Source: Pueraria montana var. lobata (Eukaryota; Streptophyta; Magnoliopsida; Fabales; Fabaceae). From it: 64,000 bases of DNA. Below, one piece after another: positions 10,912 to 23,639 of the stretch. The DNA lies in contig CM048648.1 of the NCBI GenBank assembly GCA_026413185.1, positions 75,560,550 to 75,624,549 on the forward strand, written 5' to 3'. The number at the start of each line of letters is the position of its first letter. The first letter of the stretch is position 1. A model generated the notes under the pieces. That model saw nothing but the letters and a program-made list of their open reading frames with translations, ran no database searches and was not told the DNA's origin. Both the position numbers and the translations under genes were made by a program.

Positions 10912-11283
10912 TTACCCATCAAATGGCGTAAATATTGAGAAATGATCTTAGTAATCACCTTATATGTCACATTACACAAACTTATCATGCAAAAATCCTT
11001 AATAAATGTCACCCCATTTGTTTGGCACCAAAGTGATGAAAGTTCCATTAATCTCCTCCACCCATCTAGCCTTTTCAAAGATCCCTTGGACCAACGCACA
11101 AAAGTCTTAACCCACTACATCCCATTGATTTTGGAAAAACAATGCTTGATAGCCATTTAGACTAGGAGCTTTAAAACTCCCTATGTGAGACACTGCATGA
11201 AATATCTCCTCACATGTGACATTCCTATTCATATCAATTCTATCCTCTAGATCAATTTCTAGAAGGGCATTAGAAATTCCAAA
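10912..11283 (-). pseudogene. LINE reverse transcriptase N-terminal remnant
   Basis: Minus-strand pieces 'EEIFHAVSHIGSFKAP', 'GYQALFFQNQW', 'INGTFITLVP' and 'ISLCNVTYKVITKIISQYL' follow one another in the order seen at the start of plant LINE reverse transcriptases, in shifting frames. The catalytic core is absent. Confidence 0.82.
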
Positions 11284-11291
11284 CCCATGGA

Positions 11292-12277
11292 CAGGGGTGG
11301 ACCCAAACTTTGATGTAGGGGGGCAATTTCAAGTAAGAAGTATATATACATAAATTTTTTTTATGAAACATTTGAAATGTTAATTACATTAATAATTTTT
11401 CAAAAACATTAATTGAAAGTAAATTTAAATAGAAGAAAATTCAAGATTACAAATGTTGATAATCAGTTTCAATATCATGAAAAACCTTCATTAATTTATA
11501 ATAAATATTAGTATCTATGCATGTTAATCATAATTTTTAAGAACATGTTTCATTATTTATGAAAGAATATGTTTTCACATTGTGTTGTGACACTAGTCAC
11601 ACACTAAAAGCAAATCTTAACAAGTCTATGGTGCAAATCAATATCCAATCACCACAAAAAGGAATATAGGAAACTAAGAAAAAATAGTTGTTAGTCTATC
11701 TCAATTCTCAAATATCAAACAGTCAAACCCTTATATAATGTTTATAATTTAGCTTACCATATTTACAAAGGTTAATAAATTATATTTAATTATCAAATAA
11801 TTTATAACAAATCAATATAAAAGGAAGGTTAATAAAATTTTGTAAATGTAATTATTTATAATCTTTAAAATAACAATATTGATGATAAACAAATACTATT
11901 AAAAAGAAAAATAAATTATATTCGAATGTTTTATCTAAAAAAGAAAGAATATAATTATTTCCTTAATATAAAGACTATAAAAAGAGAAATAAAATATCTA
12001 TCTAAAAAATAAAGAATGTCATTATCTTTACAATAAAAATTATAAAAAGAAAATAAAATATTTTATCAGAAAATAAAAAAGAGATAAATAATACTTAAAT
12101 ATTATTATCTAATTCAAAAATAGACATAATTATTCTAATTAATAATTTTTCTTTTAATAGGTTATCCTAATACTAATTAATATATATATATATAAAGGTA
12201 GTCTCCATGGGTAGGGACGGACATACAGCCCCCCCCCCCCCCCCCCCCCCCCCCGATTTTTCCTTTGTTTCAAAGTT

Positions 12278-12347
<70 letters not shown>

Positions 12348-12412
12348 AACTTTGAAACAAAGGAAAAATCGGGGGGGGGGGGGGGGGGGGGGGGGCTGTA
12401 TGTCCGTCCCTA
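11292..12412. mobile_element. Non-autonomous hAT-like DNA element inserted in the LINE
   Basis: Flanked by a perfect 8-bp duplication CCCATGGA (11284-11291 and 12413-12420), the size made by hAT transposases. Its ends are similar inverted repeats (CAGGGGTGGAC at the left; TAGGGACGGAC read inward from the right). It is 1121 bp, AT-rich and non-coding. Its last ~220 bases form the fold-back described separately. Confidence 0.75.
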
Positions 12413-12432
12413 CCCATGGAGACTACCTTTAT
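12192..12432. repeat. Near-perfect 241-bp palindrome with C26 and G25 runs
   Basis: Left arm 12192-12285, right arm ~12340-12432, centred on (AT)n at 12285-12340. Each arm carries, in mirror order, the element end, a homopolymer run (26 C at 12229-12254; 25 G at 12371-12395) and LINE flank. The left arm includes a copy of the target duplication and about 12 bases of LINE sequence beyond it, so the inversion reaches outside the transposon. Confidence 0.92.
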
Positions 12433-13635
12433 CCCGATAAAGGCATTTGTAGAAATTTGAGGCCATCATCTCACTAATCCAAATACCATTGTCATCTTGG
12501 AATATCTATTCTCTATTTTTCATTCTTCTTTTAGCTGCAATACCATGAAAGTACCTAGTATTACAATAACCAAAATTAATCCATTTTCCCACATGACTTT
12601 TGGAACTAAAACAACTCCTACTCAACAAGGACCTGCTCATACTCTTTCCACACATTCTTATATTCCACTTTTAGTTAGGGATCATACACCAAACCACTTT
12701 GTTTATCCAACCTAATATTAAGTTTACTTTCTTAGAGAATTTTTCCTCTTTCGGGATACATCCAAACACCTCTTTATTCCAATGCTTCATAATAATCTTT
12801 AAACTATCACCCTTCTCAGACCAAGATGTAGACCCATCAGCCTCTCCCCATTGTGAATTGTTAAAGGGAGAAAAGTCTCTGTGAGCCACCTAGGCTACCT
12901 CAAATCTAAAAGGTCTTCTTCAATTCTGTTATTCTTAGGAATAACCTTCTCATGCCAAAGAAGTAAAGGCCTGTGATCAAAATTCATGCATCCTAGATGA
13001 ACAATAACCGCCTCTTGAAAACAACACATCCAATCAAGATTAATAAGGCATCTATCCAACCTGACTCCCATTTTTCCATTCATTCAAGTCACATTTTCCC
13101 TCTAGAAGCCCATATCAATCAACCTACCATCATCCACAACCCTTTTAAAAGCATCCATATCTCTATGCGCTTGAGACTGAAAATAACCAACCTTCTCATT
13201 TCAACTCAAAGTGCAATTGAAGTCACCTATCAAAGCCTAAGCCTCATAATTAAATTGATTTTGCAAAATTTGTAATATCAAACCAAAGCTCCTATCTCTT
13301 AGCCATCTAAGGAGCCCCATAAACTAAAGTTAGTAGCCAAGAAGTCTTATTTTGCCATTGAACTCTCATGTGCATAAATTGTTGGTAAGACTTAATAAAT
13401 GAAACCTTCCACTCATCCGGGTTCCATAAGCACCAAATCCCACCTAAATGTCCCCAAGCATCTTGCACAAAAGAGCATCACAAACCAATCTTTTGAATGA
13501 TGCCTCTCACCCTCTCATCACTAGTGTGAGTCTCCATCAAAATAATAAATGAAGCCTGTGAATTCTTCAACATCTCTCTTCTCAAGGTACTGATACCTTT
13601 AATTTATTGTACCATGACAATTCCAACTTAACACA
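12430..13635 (-). pseudogene. LINE endonuclease and linker remnant (ORF2 N-terminal part)
   Basis: On the minus strand from ~13635: 'MNVLSWNCHG' (the usual ORF2 start), then pieces 'METHTSDERVR', 'DAWGHLGGIWCLWNPDEW', 'WLLTLVYGAP', and at 13083-12895 'RLDRCLINLDW' with 'FDHRPLLL'. The last is the S-D-H active-site block, with Ser changed to Phe. These are the successive motifs of the AP-endonuclease-like domain that nicks target DNA. The blocks lie in different frames. Confidence 0.8.
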
Positions 13636-13799
13636 TTCATTAAGGACTATTTTTAATAGTTGGCACCTTACTGCCAGAATCGTCCTCCAACATAGTGTAA
13701 TTATTTTGGTTACTAGAAACCTCTTTCCCCACAACATCAGTGACCAAAGGTCCTGATTGAATATCATTAAGTAATTGTGTTTTGTGTAAGAACTTCACT

Positions 13800-15454
13800 T
13801 CCCATGATCCACATTAATTTGCACCAAAGGTAACTCAACCATCTTATTTACCTTGTGCACTTCTAAAGGTTGACAGCGTTTCAAATTCTCCAATATGAAA
13901 TCATCATTACTCGTCCCCACCTTCAAATTGGACCCCACTATTTGGCTTACTAATAGCTCCCCAATCTAGTCTTTCAACTTAGCATATGACTTGTTACCTT
14001 ATTTAAACCTCTTTTTACTCACCATACCCAAATCAACTTTCCTTCCACCTTGAGGATTTTTTCCTCCAATTAAATTCCACACTCAAACCTATGAAGGTGC
14101 TTTGTGCACCTCCTCAATTCTCGAAAATGAAGGCATAAATTGAGAATCAGGGATTTGGGTTAAGATATTTTCTTGGTGTCTCTACAATATCCTCCCCCGT
14201 AACAACTTCCATACCTTATAGACCAAATTCTATATAATTCAAATTTGAATTTTCTCCAATAACTGCACCTTTCTCATTAACATGCCTTTCCTAAATAGTA
14301 GGAGATAATAAAGCAAAGCATGCGCCTTCATCCGTATTGATTGTCATGGTTCTAATTATCTTATTTTCCAAATCATTGATATGATCTCATTTCAAATTAT
14401 GATTTTTCTTCCTATAATTCATTTGGCAATCATCCATGGGTTGTAATTGTTCCCCTCATCATGATTAGGTTGCCTTTTATGACTATTAATCTCGTAATTA
14501 ATGTCCTTAGGGCTAATGTCAGCCCTAGTCTTCATTTTTCTTGGACATTAACTCCTACACGACGTGTGAATCGATCCTGTTCTGCATATTTTTTGACATC
14601 GTATTAGCGTCGTACATAGCCTCTACACAGTGTTCCTTTTTAAGACCAAACTTCCCACATCTAAAGTGAATGGCATAAAGGCCTTCATACTTAAGATGTA
14701 AAGGGAATCCTTGAACAACAACATAAGTCTCTAATGGTTTTTCTAGATCTAGCTCAACACAAATATGAGCAAACATACCCCTTGATTGAAGAGAAGACAA
14801 TCCATATTAATAAATTTCCCTAGAGACGTCCTAATCCTTTTGAGAAAAACCTCATTGTATAATTCAATAGGCAGGAATTGAATCCTAACCTAAATCACCA
14901 CCTTACGAGACTCCTTAGCTTGCATAAAAAAAGAAAGGCTTCCAACACCTAACAATTGGATAATGATCATCCAAGGTCCTTCAAACAAGGCCACCTTATA
15001 ATCCTTTCACTGTTAAAGACCACTTGATAAAACCATAATGTAAATTAATAATCTAAATCTTCCCATGCTTCGTCCAACTTCTTTGTAATTTTGCCTTTAA
15101 TGTACGAAACCACCAAAGTATTCTTCCAAGGAGTTAGCCAACTAATCAATTTCTCATCAGATAGAGGAATCATTGGTACATTTGCATTACTCTCACACTT
15201 TTCCTCCCTTTTTCTTTGGACAATCCTCCAACAAACAAATATCTAGGCTTGTCTCCTGAATCCCTATACCAAAATCACCACCTCCAATAGTTTTCAACAA
15301 AGAATCTTTGTAATTGTAAGTAGACTCCCCTATAGCCACTATAACACGTCCACCTTAACTTTTTTTTCTTACTCTTGTGCAAGAGATTCTCTTCTTGGCT
15401 AGATGTTACCCTACTAGCTTTGCCTTTTTCCAAAACCCTAGTAGAGCTCACCAT
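13800..15454 (-). pseudogene. LINE ORF1 remnant (DUF4283 / zinc-knuckle type)
   Basis: ATG at 15454-15452 opens 'MVSSTRVLEKGKASRVTSSQ', a start typical of plant LINE ORF1 proteins. Near 14800-14555 'HICVELDLEKPLETYVVVQG' and 'FRCGKFGLKKEHC' match the nucleic-acid-binding ORF1 region. In the zinc knuckle the first Cys is His and the His is Leu, so it would not bind zinc normally. The frame is interrupted many times. ORF1 proteins coat LINE RNA. Confidence 0.72.
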
Positions 15455-16289
15455 GTCTTAATTCAAATCCAGGAAAACTGATGAAAAAAAAAAACACTCA
15501 AGTCGGTGACAACCTAGAACAACTTCCAGCTTATTATGTGTACTTATCACAAAATCAAACACGGTGATAATAAATCTGGTAGATGTATTAAAATGAGTTA
15601 AGAAGAACTAATGTACTATCAATTTCTATTTGTCCTTATGATCAACATTTTTTTTAACTTGTATGTATTTATAAAAGCTTTGATAACTTTGACACAGCTA
15701 TACTTATATAATATAGTATAAATAAAACTAAAATATATTAATGATTATATATAAAAATTAAATTAAGTAATACAAAACAGAATTAATAAATAAGTTCAAA
15801 TAGTATATATTTTATATATTGATTTATTTATGATCAATATATGTAATAGTATACATATTTTTTTATTTAACAAAAACTAATGTACTATCAATTGCTATTT
15901 TTCTTTAAAATTTAGCAATTTTTTTAATATAAAAAATGGTTGTGTGTGTGTGTGAATACTTTGCATAATGAAAGAAAAAGTTGAAAGCTGTTTGAAAATA
16001 ATTAATTAGAGAATAAGAATTTTATCATTTTTTTATATTTACATTAAATATTTTCTGAAAAAGTATAATTATATCTCTGAAAAATTAATAAAATATGTTA
16101 ATACATTCATCCTTTTCATCTCTAAGAAGGTAATGAGATTTTTTTTTTCATTTTCTTTATATATTTTATTTCTCATACTTAATTGTTTTAATAAAATAAC
16201 AAAAACATAATAATAAAACATGGAAACTCTTTTTATCTTTCCCCTTAATCCCTATCATTTCCTTGTTTTACACAATGCCTCTTTCCCTT
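15455..16289. other. AT-rich intergenic DNA, no feature seen
   Basis: AT-rich sequence with short A and T runs and a small (gt)n tract near 15942-15953. No gene, paired repeat or recognisable element end was found. Confidence 0.6.
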
Positions 16290-16535
16290 AAACCTCTTCA
16301 AAAAAAATGACGGCGTGAAATCAAGGGCGTAAGCGACTTTTCCTTTCATTCTCACTTCCCAATTTTCGCGCCTTCAGACCCAATTCTACATGCATTCATT
16401 CTTTCCTTCTTACAGTATTTATACTCGCTCTTCTTCCCTCTGATTCCGCACCTTCTCCAATTTTCTCTTGCAAAACTCATACCCCAATTTTCTCTTTCTC
16501 GGCGTTCTCATTCTTGCAAAACTGACACCATGGTT
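16290..16535 (+). promoter_or_regulatory. Putative promoter and first exon of the PHD-finger gene
   Basis: Base composition shifts from AT-rich to pyrimidine-rich with GC-richer patches (gacggcgtgaaatcaagggcg, ttttcgcgcc). A TATA-like 'tatttatactc' (~16415) is followed by a CT-rich leader and an ATG at 16530-16532, which is immediately followed by a GT donor-like 'gttagt'. This looks like a plant 5' leader with a very short first coding exon, but no reading frame proves the link to exons 2.5 kb downstream. Confidence 0.3.
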
Positions 16536-18782
16536 AGTTTTCTTTTTCTTAATTTCTTTTCGTACTTTTTATTTTCCACTGGGTTTATTTTTATTTAGTG
16601 CTGTCATTATATTTTGAAAATTTGTCTTTGTGAATGTGTAGTTTGGAATTCCCATGCAGTTATAATTTGTTGGGTGTTTGTTTGCTGTGTGATACGATAG
16701 TTCTTTCGAATCTTTCTTCTTCTTTTTATTGTTCTTTTAATTTGTTTTAGGAAAATGGTTAATTTTTGGGGTGTTGATGGAAGTGAGATGTTGAATGGAA
16801 GAGCAGAGGAAGAGAGTGAAAGTGATAGATGTGACAAATGATTGATGAAAAATTATGAGAAAATGTGACGAAAGAAAAATGAATATATGATAAGGATAAT
16901 AACTCTTTGTTTTAAGGGATTCTTGTGGTTGTTTTTGTTTTTTTAATCAGGAAGAGCATGGATGAATGATCATGGAGTAGGAAAAGTGGCAGTAGAACTT
17001 TTTTTTTTTTTAAATTCTGTTGTTATTTCGCAACTATGGACATCAATTTGATATATTTGTAGAATTAGCAGTGTGCTTTCTGATATGTGATGTGTAATTT
17101 GTGAGTGTCAGTGGATATTGACAAAATTGTAGATTTTTATATGAGGCTAATGTTGCTAAGATGCACTGTTGTTAAATAGCCATTATAGCGGCACTATAGT
17201 GCTATTGCATTGGGGAAATCCTTGGATCCATTATTGTGGCCGCTATGGGTGTTACGGTTGTGACATGTGTGAGTCTCCAACCAATTGAACTTTTGAATTA
17301 AAATGATGCCAATTTTTATGCATTTTACTTTTATTTGCATACAACATAAACTTTTTATACATATATAATTGATAATTGATATATCTTATATTTCAACTGT
17401 TAAGCGATTTCTGCTATTTGCCCACAACGCTATCCACTATATGATATATAGTGGATTATTGGCTTTCTGCCATTGTTTGCAATCCGCAATTCATAGCACT
17501 GCTAAGATGCAAGGCGGGTTTGAAGATTTGTCTCATCATGGCCTGGGTAGGCATAGCAGTAGCACTGTAGCACTTGTTTTTGGAGAGTATGAGATCAATA
17601 TTGGTGGTTGAATACTTGAATTATTTTAAAAGAACTTGACTAAGTAGGTCTGCACATGTGGTGATTGTTCTTGTCCTTGGAAAAGTGGCCCTTCATAACC
17701 CTTACTCTATTTTGTTTAAAGGAAGAGGATTACATGGGTGGGTGTAGTGGAACTCACTAAGAGTTTCAGGTTGGTAGCAGCTGTTCTATTTGCAACATTT
17801 TGAATTTGTGTGTGTGTTGTGAAGTTCATTTGAAATTTTGCAAAATCTGAATGGTGTGTCAGCCGTGTTTAGAGTTTTAGATGCATGGCAGTTTAATCAG
17901 GGAGATCATTTTGTTTGGTCAGTTGGAGGGTGTGATGTCTAGTTAGCAGTTATATTTGGTTTGGCTTATGATGAGTATATTTCCTTAATGGTGGTATGCA
18001 CTATAGGACTGAATTTTAGAATAAGTTGTCACAGTCCATGATGTATGAAAGAGAGGCTAAGAACATGTATAATGTTGGATAATAAACCTTGATAAGCCTT
18101 GACAAAATGTTTTCTATCTTGATGGTAACAGTGAAAGGGATTGCATGTGAAACTTCTTCTGTGAGACGTAGAGGTTGTTTATAAATTTATGAAGCACCAA
18201 ATTTACTAAAATGAACAGAATGTTGGGTATTCTATAAAAGGTGGCTGTTATCACATTTATCTTGATACATAAATGAGCATGCTGGTAAGTAGTTTTGGAA
18301 GTGTCATTATTTGTGTTGGGACTCTAATTATGGCGATAGTGATAATATTTCAACCTTTTTCCGTATTAAACCTGAATGTTTTTCAAAATCGGGATTGAGT
18401 CTGGTTTGACTGATTTAGTCTGGTTTTGAGTCATTGGATTACTCAAATGGTTCAATGGGTTGATGCTGATTGCAAGCAACTCCAGGTGGTCGTGTAACTA
18501 GGGAGACTAGAGTGTTCAGTTTGGTTTCTAAACCAATGGAGGCCTAAGAATGTTTTTGTATCTCTTTTCTAACCCCTCCCTTAATCTCATACATGAATGC
18601 TGTAGCCATATCAATTTATGCACTGCTTCATGTTTGAAGGTTTATTTGCGGATTGGGAGGTTTCAAAATAGAAATGACTGGAATGATATATCGTTTAGAG
18701 GTTGCAGTCAGAGCCAGTTTAACTACCATGACCAATTTCCTCATCTGGTTGGGATTTCTGCTATGCTGGATGTATGTATGTA
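16536..18782 (+). other. Putative long intron with dispersed repeats
   Basis: Mostly non-coding. It contains a repeat with 'ccattatagcggcactatag' and 'gtggccgctatggg' phrases (17175-17275), a mirrored portion near 17400-17510, and a ccggtt-type repeat fragment (18361-18540). From ~18715 coding-like sequence appears (see the zinc-finger segment). Confidence 0.35.
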
Positions 18783-19035
18783 CCTGATCAAACCTTTGGA
18801 CCAACTATTCCTGCTGTAGGACCATTACACCAGCCACAACCAGTGGCATATTGTAAAATTTGTGAGGTTAAGTTGGGTAGTTACAAAAATGTGGAAGCAC
18901 ATAATAGTGGAAAGAAGCATTGAAGAATGTTGAATCTACATGAGGAATTAGAGAGACTAAGAATTTCAAATGGACAGATTCCAAATTCTCAAGTAAATTT
19001 AGTAGTTCAACCTAAGAAAGTTCTGAAATCTGGGA
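18783..19035 (+). pseudogene. Decayed U1/matrin-type C2H2 zinc-finger segment
   Basis: One frame reads 'PDQTFGPTIPAVGPLHQPQP' and then a zinc finger with spacing C-X2-C-X12-H-X5-H (18854-18920), as in U1-type or matrin-type fingers that bind double-stranded RNA or RNA-protein complexes. A TGA at 18921-18923 directly follows the last His. The frame then continues recognisably ('MLNLHEELERLRISNGQIPN', 'VQPKKVLKSGKN') up to a run of nine A near 19050, where it would have to shift to enter the exon beginning at 19043. It may be the decayed N-terminal part of the PHD gene or a neighbouring relic. Confidence 0.55.
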
Positions 19036-19042
19036 AAAATGG

Positions 19043-21803
19043 ATGCCCAGAAAAAAAAATGTGAGTTCTGAAGCTACTGTTGCCATACCACCAACAGCTG
19101 TGGAATCAAGTTTTGAATCACAACATGTTATAACAGAACCCCAATTATCAAAAGACACAGCAGATTGTGAGAGCCAAAATTGTACTGATGAGAAAAACAA
19201 TCAGCTGTTGCCATCAGTTGTAGTGGAGTTCAAGTCCCCTTCAGGTTCCAGTACTAACACCCTAACTGCAGATGGATGTTCTAAAGCTGAACAAAAGATG
19301 GATATTCTCACCCATCAGTCAGGGACAACTCAGCTGTCTAAGGTGTTTCTCTTATGCTAATTTTCTGTGAATCTAACAAACAATATAGTGGTTGCTTAAG
19401 AGATTTTGTGTACAAATTTGGCTATAATTTTATTGTTTGGTGTTAGTGAACTAAATTATCAGTATTACTATTACCATAACAGAAATGATTCTGCTTAACC
19501 TACCCATTATGATTAATTTAGACTTGTCAATTAAACAAATCTACAATTCTACTAGTTAATAATTGCTGCTTGAATAACCATTTTAGATATTTTCTTTTTT
19601 CGGGTAGTGTCTCATCTCCATAAAATGACATAAACTTGATCAAAACTTGAATTGATCAGAGGAAATAATTGTTAATGATTTGCAACATCTAACACAAATC
19701 CTTTTGTCATGACCTTTAGCAAGAATATTGATTGCAAATGTAACAAGTTTTATGACTTTTATCCACATTTTGAAAAAAAAAATTGTTAACTCAAAAACCT
19801 ACTAGGTTTTGCTCGCATATGTCTGTTACAGTATTTTGTGGAAGAGTATGTGTTTCTTTTGAGTTATGAATCTGCTTTTATGAATCACTGATGTAAAACT
19901 CTGTACAATTGTTGTTGTAGGTAGCTATTTGTCTTAATTGTGGTGATGTAGGGTTTCCAGAGGCACTTGTCTTTTGCAACATGTGTCAAGTTTATGCACT
20001 TCATAGGTACTTCTATTTACTCTCTGTCTACTTGCTTTAATGTACTTGTAGAAATATTTCATCATCGTGCTTGACTCAGATGCTGCCACTTCTATGCCAT
20101 AGGGACATTCTTTAAATTTCCATTAATACTAATAGTAAGGTGGGAGTATTCCCAATTTTATTTGCTGAATCCAAAGAACATTGAAATGATACACATGCTT
20201 GGTATTTGTACCCTGAACCTGTGCATATGCACTTGGATTTCTATCTTTTAATTTTTTTCCTACCATATAAAAAGCAGGAATGATTTGACTTCAGTAAAAT
20301 TGCTTGCCGAAATTATGATTTTAGCAGGTTTTCATCACCACACTTAGCTGCATATGCATGTATTTTTATTACCATATGGACATTATTTAAGTTAATCTTA
20401 GTATTGAAGGCGGGCGGAATATTTGTTTGTATTCTAAAATAAACGTAATATGTATCTTAAATACGATTTAGATCTGGGGATTGTAGTTTTTATTAGAAAA
20501 TTTTATTTAATATACATTCTGTAAATTATAGAAAACCATCTTGTAAATACCACCGAGTTGATGCGCACAATACAATTGTATTAATACCATGAACTTCCTT
20601 TTCAGCCTCAGAAGCATAGTGATTTTAGTATGCTATTGAATTTTCCTCCCAGCATTTTCTAAACCAGAAGCTTTTGCATCGTATGAAGTATGAAGTTATA
20701 GTTTCACATTCTTAAATGCATATTGACCTTGTACTCCTCAACTCTCCCTTTTCAGGTATTGTTTAGACGGGCCTGTGATTTTTACTGATGAAGTTACTTG
20801 GTTTTGCGATGATTGTGAACCAAAGGTAGCAGAGACATGTTCTCATGATAATTGTACTCTTTTCCTATCTGGAAAAAATGTCTCTCTAAATTCGGGAAAT
20901 GATGCATCTCAAGCCAGAATAGAGCCAAAAAATGGTGCAGCTAAAACAATGGTGCTGTTATCTGATAATCACAGTTTGTCTCATCATGTGTTGTCTCAAT
21001 GCAGTAACAACACTAAAAAGGAAAATAAGTTTGAGAAAGAGTGTCAACCAGTTCCAAAAGATGAAGCTAATACTGGTGAGGGGTCATTGCATGCTACTGT
21101 TCCACATCCTATTGCTGATCCAGTCTGGAGGTAAGAAATTTGTTTTTCTACCCTTTTAGAAGCTGATGAATTTTCTAGCTGCTATGATGAATCTAAAGTT
21201 GAATTTTCTGGTCAATAGGGGAAGTTTGCGCGTCTTCGACCCAAGTTTTGGTACTGTCATTGGGCTTCTGGCCCATATGTCCACTTTAGCATGCCCCCAA
21301 GTTCTGGAGGAGACAAGACTTTTCCCTGATGTGCTTTGCCCGGAATTGCTCCCAAGATCTAAGGTGTGGCCGAAGTCTTTCATGCAATCTGGACCAAATG
21401 TGAATAGCATTGCTCTTTATTTCTTTCCTGATAGTGAAAGGTGATTTTTCAGACAAACTAACATGATCTGATTCTTCTCTCTTTAATTCAGTACTAAATA
21501 TGTCTTGCTTTTACAGTGTTGAGAGGGCCTATGGCAAGCTGGTTGATGACATGATTTACTTTGACCTTTCCATAAGAGCTGTGGTTGAAAATGCAGAGCT
21601 TCTAATTTTTCCTTCTATATTACTCCCTATCCAATGCCAAAGTGAGTCGCATTTATATTTTATACTACTTTTTTTTCAATGGCACATTTCAAATTTGTTG
21701 TTTGTAAAACAAAATTGTGTTTTGAATTACTTGTGCAGGATTTCAAGAAAAGTACTACTTGTGGGGGGTCTTCAGAGAAAAGAGAACTTCAGAGTTAAAA
21801 TGA
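19043..21803 (+). CDS. PHD-finger protein with AIPP2-like domain (spliced)
   Basis: Six exons join without a frame break: 19043-19342, 19921-20006, 20756-21130, 21219-21440, 21517-21641 and 21739-21803, all introns GT-AG (390 codons plus TGA). Exons 2-3 encode a PHD-type zinc-binding domain: Cys pairs C-X2-C in 'CLNCG' and 'CNMCQ', then 'LHRYCLD' and 'WFCDDCE'. PHD fingers usually read histone tails. The region after residue ~240 carries 'LAHMSTLACPQVLEE', 'LCPELLPRSKVWPKSF', 'IALYFFPDSE', 'RAVVENAELLIFPS' and 'FQEKYYLWGVFRE'. This matches the C-terminal domain of plant PHD proteins such as Arabidopsis AIPP2, which act in transcript and chromatin control. The middle is Ser/Asn-rich and low in motifs. 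ATG 19043 is the first in frame after a stop, but the true start may be further upstream. It is the only coding region here without visible damage. Confidence 0.75.
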
Positions 21804-22012
21804 TTTGGTATGTGGTGGAGAGGTTACTAGTATTGAGAAGCCCTTAACCCTTTATAAACAGAGTCCCGTCAAGACAGAGGACTTGTGGTAGTTCTATTAC
21901 AGTTATACACAGTAATTCAGTGTCTATACTCTATACCCATTATAATGTGAATTAGTACACTGATAGTTGGCACCCATTTGTTTAATCTGTTTGATTAAAC
22001 TTTTGTTTAGAT
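21804..22012 (+). other. Probable 3' untranslated and flanking region of the PHD gene
   Basis: 209 bases between the stop codon and the solo LTR. No clear AATAAA is present. The last five bases (22008-22012, TAGAT) are the left target duplication of the LTR, so the normal transcript end may now lie inside the inserted LTR. Confidence 0.45.
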
Positions 22013-23639
22013 TGTAACATCCTCATTTTTATTATTTTACCATTTGTAAATATTTTTATATAAATAATTATGAGAAATTATATACTGTATTTTATAGAAA
22101 CTTTCTGTACATATTTTCATATTAAAAATTATACAGCTCTACTCAGCAAAATTTTCTAAGTCTTTTAATACTTTTGTTTATACCTAAATTTCTTGTTGAC
22201 CGGACAGTTGTGTCAGACAGCTGTCCAAGATAAGATTTTCCAGTATAACATTTTGGATTAAAAGGTACTCTAATAAATCAAGAATTTAATGTAGATTTAA
22301 AATATATACAGTTGAGAAATGAAATTACTTGTTGACTGGACAGTGTGTCAGACAACTGTCCAGGATAAATTTTCCAGTGTAAAATTTTGGAATAAACTGT
22401 AACCTAATAAAAAGATAATTGAATATAGATTAAGAATATATACAGATAAGAAATTAAAATGTTAATTTCGAATTCTTAGAATTTTCTGAAAGTTAGAACT
22501 TAGAGGAATTATTACGGTAAAATTTTAAGGTAGAAAATTAAGATAAAATTTATATGACATCTAAGAAATTATCTATTAATTATAATATACTTAGAACAAT
22601 TATTAAAATTGTTTAACTAAGAAAAATAAAATAAAATTTTTAACAAATCAAAATTTGACAAATTGACATTTCTAATGTAATTAAATTAAGCTAATTAGAC
22701 TTGGATTAAGAGATAAGTAAGACACTACCCCAAGGTTTTTGATAGTGAGGAATCCAATGGTGGTGTTAGTTTCTTCAAATTCTAATTAGTTTGTAAGATA
22801 ATTAAAAACCCTAAATTATTCTAGAAAATTCTATTAATTGCCTACAATCTTTGACTTTTGGCCAAGCAAATGGCAAGTCACGTAGGGAACATATTTGGTA
22901 CGTCCAAGTGGCTGGTTTCCTGAAGCAAATGGACTGCTCTGGACAGAGGGCTGGACGTGAGGTTTTAATTGAATTGGGTGAAGGAAAATTTAATTAAAAA
23001 GCATAAGAAATTCAATGCAAAGGAAAAAGCACAAAAGCTAGCTTTCCCCAAAACTAAGAACCGTGAGAGTGGACAGCAGCAGCCCCTCCATTTCTTCTTC
23101 ATTCTTTCTTCCAAAATCAAGAATTAAACCAACCAAATCCTCCCAAATTTCAATATGTCTTAGGCCAAAGAGAAAGATTTAGGAGGAAAACCCCAAAAAT
23201 TTCAAGAAGACAAGGAGAAAGGGAGAAAAGGGATTCAAGGGTTCTTCATCAAATTAAGGATCCAAGGTAAGGATCTTGGCATTTAATTTCAATTTAAACC
23301 AATTGGAGTTAATAGAAACATGTTCTTAGGTCTAATTTCAAGATTTGATCAAGATTCACTAAAAGATTAAATTGATTTAGGGCTTTTAGATGATTGATGT
23401 TAGAAGCTTGAAATTGTTGTTTGAATCCATGTTTGATTGAATTCATGATGTGTTGTGATGGATTGGAATTGATTGATTGGCTTGTTCTTGATTGGAAATT
23501 GAAATTTGTTCTTGATTGAGATTTCTTGAATTGATTTGATTTTGATTGGAATTTGGATTGATTGTTTTGAGAAAATTGTTGGAAATGGAAGGTAGATCAT
23601 TCTGCCATGCTTAAATTACAAGGGATACTATGTGGAAAT

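Larger units (their letters stand above)
10912..15454 (-). mobile_element. L1-type LINE, broken and 3'-truncated
   Basis: Read on the minus strand the order is ORF1 (15454 down to ~13800), endonuclease (13635-12900), linker and the start of the reverse transcriptase (12890-10912). The reverse transcriptase stops shortly after the 'PISLCN..YKVITKII' block. The catalytic YADD box and the rest of the domain are missing, so this copy lost its 3' end instead of the more usual 5' end. A hAT-like element (11292-12412) splits it: the LINE reading 'YKCLYRDKGSLHG' on one side continues as 'FGISNALLEIDLEDRIDM' on the other. Many stops and frameshifts make it non-functional. Confidence 0.88.

Noticed and set aside
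11292..12412. Possible CACTA element
   Set aside because: Ends do not start CACTA/CACTG, and the flanking duplication is 8 bp, which fits hAT and not the 3 bp of CACTA.
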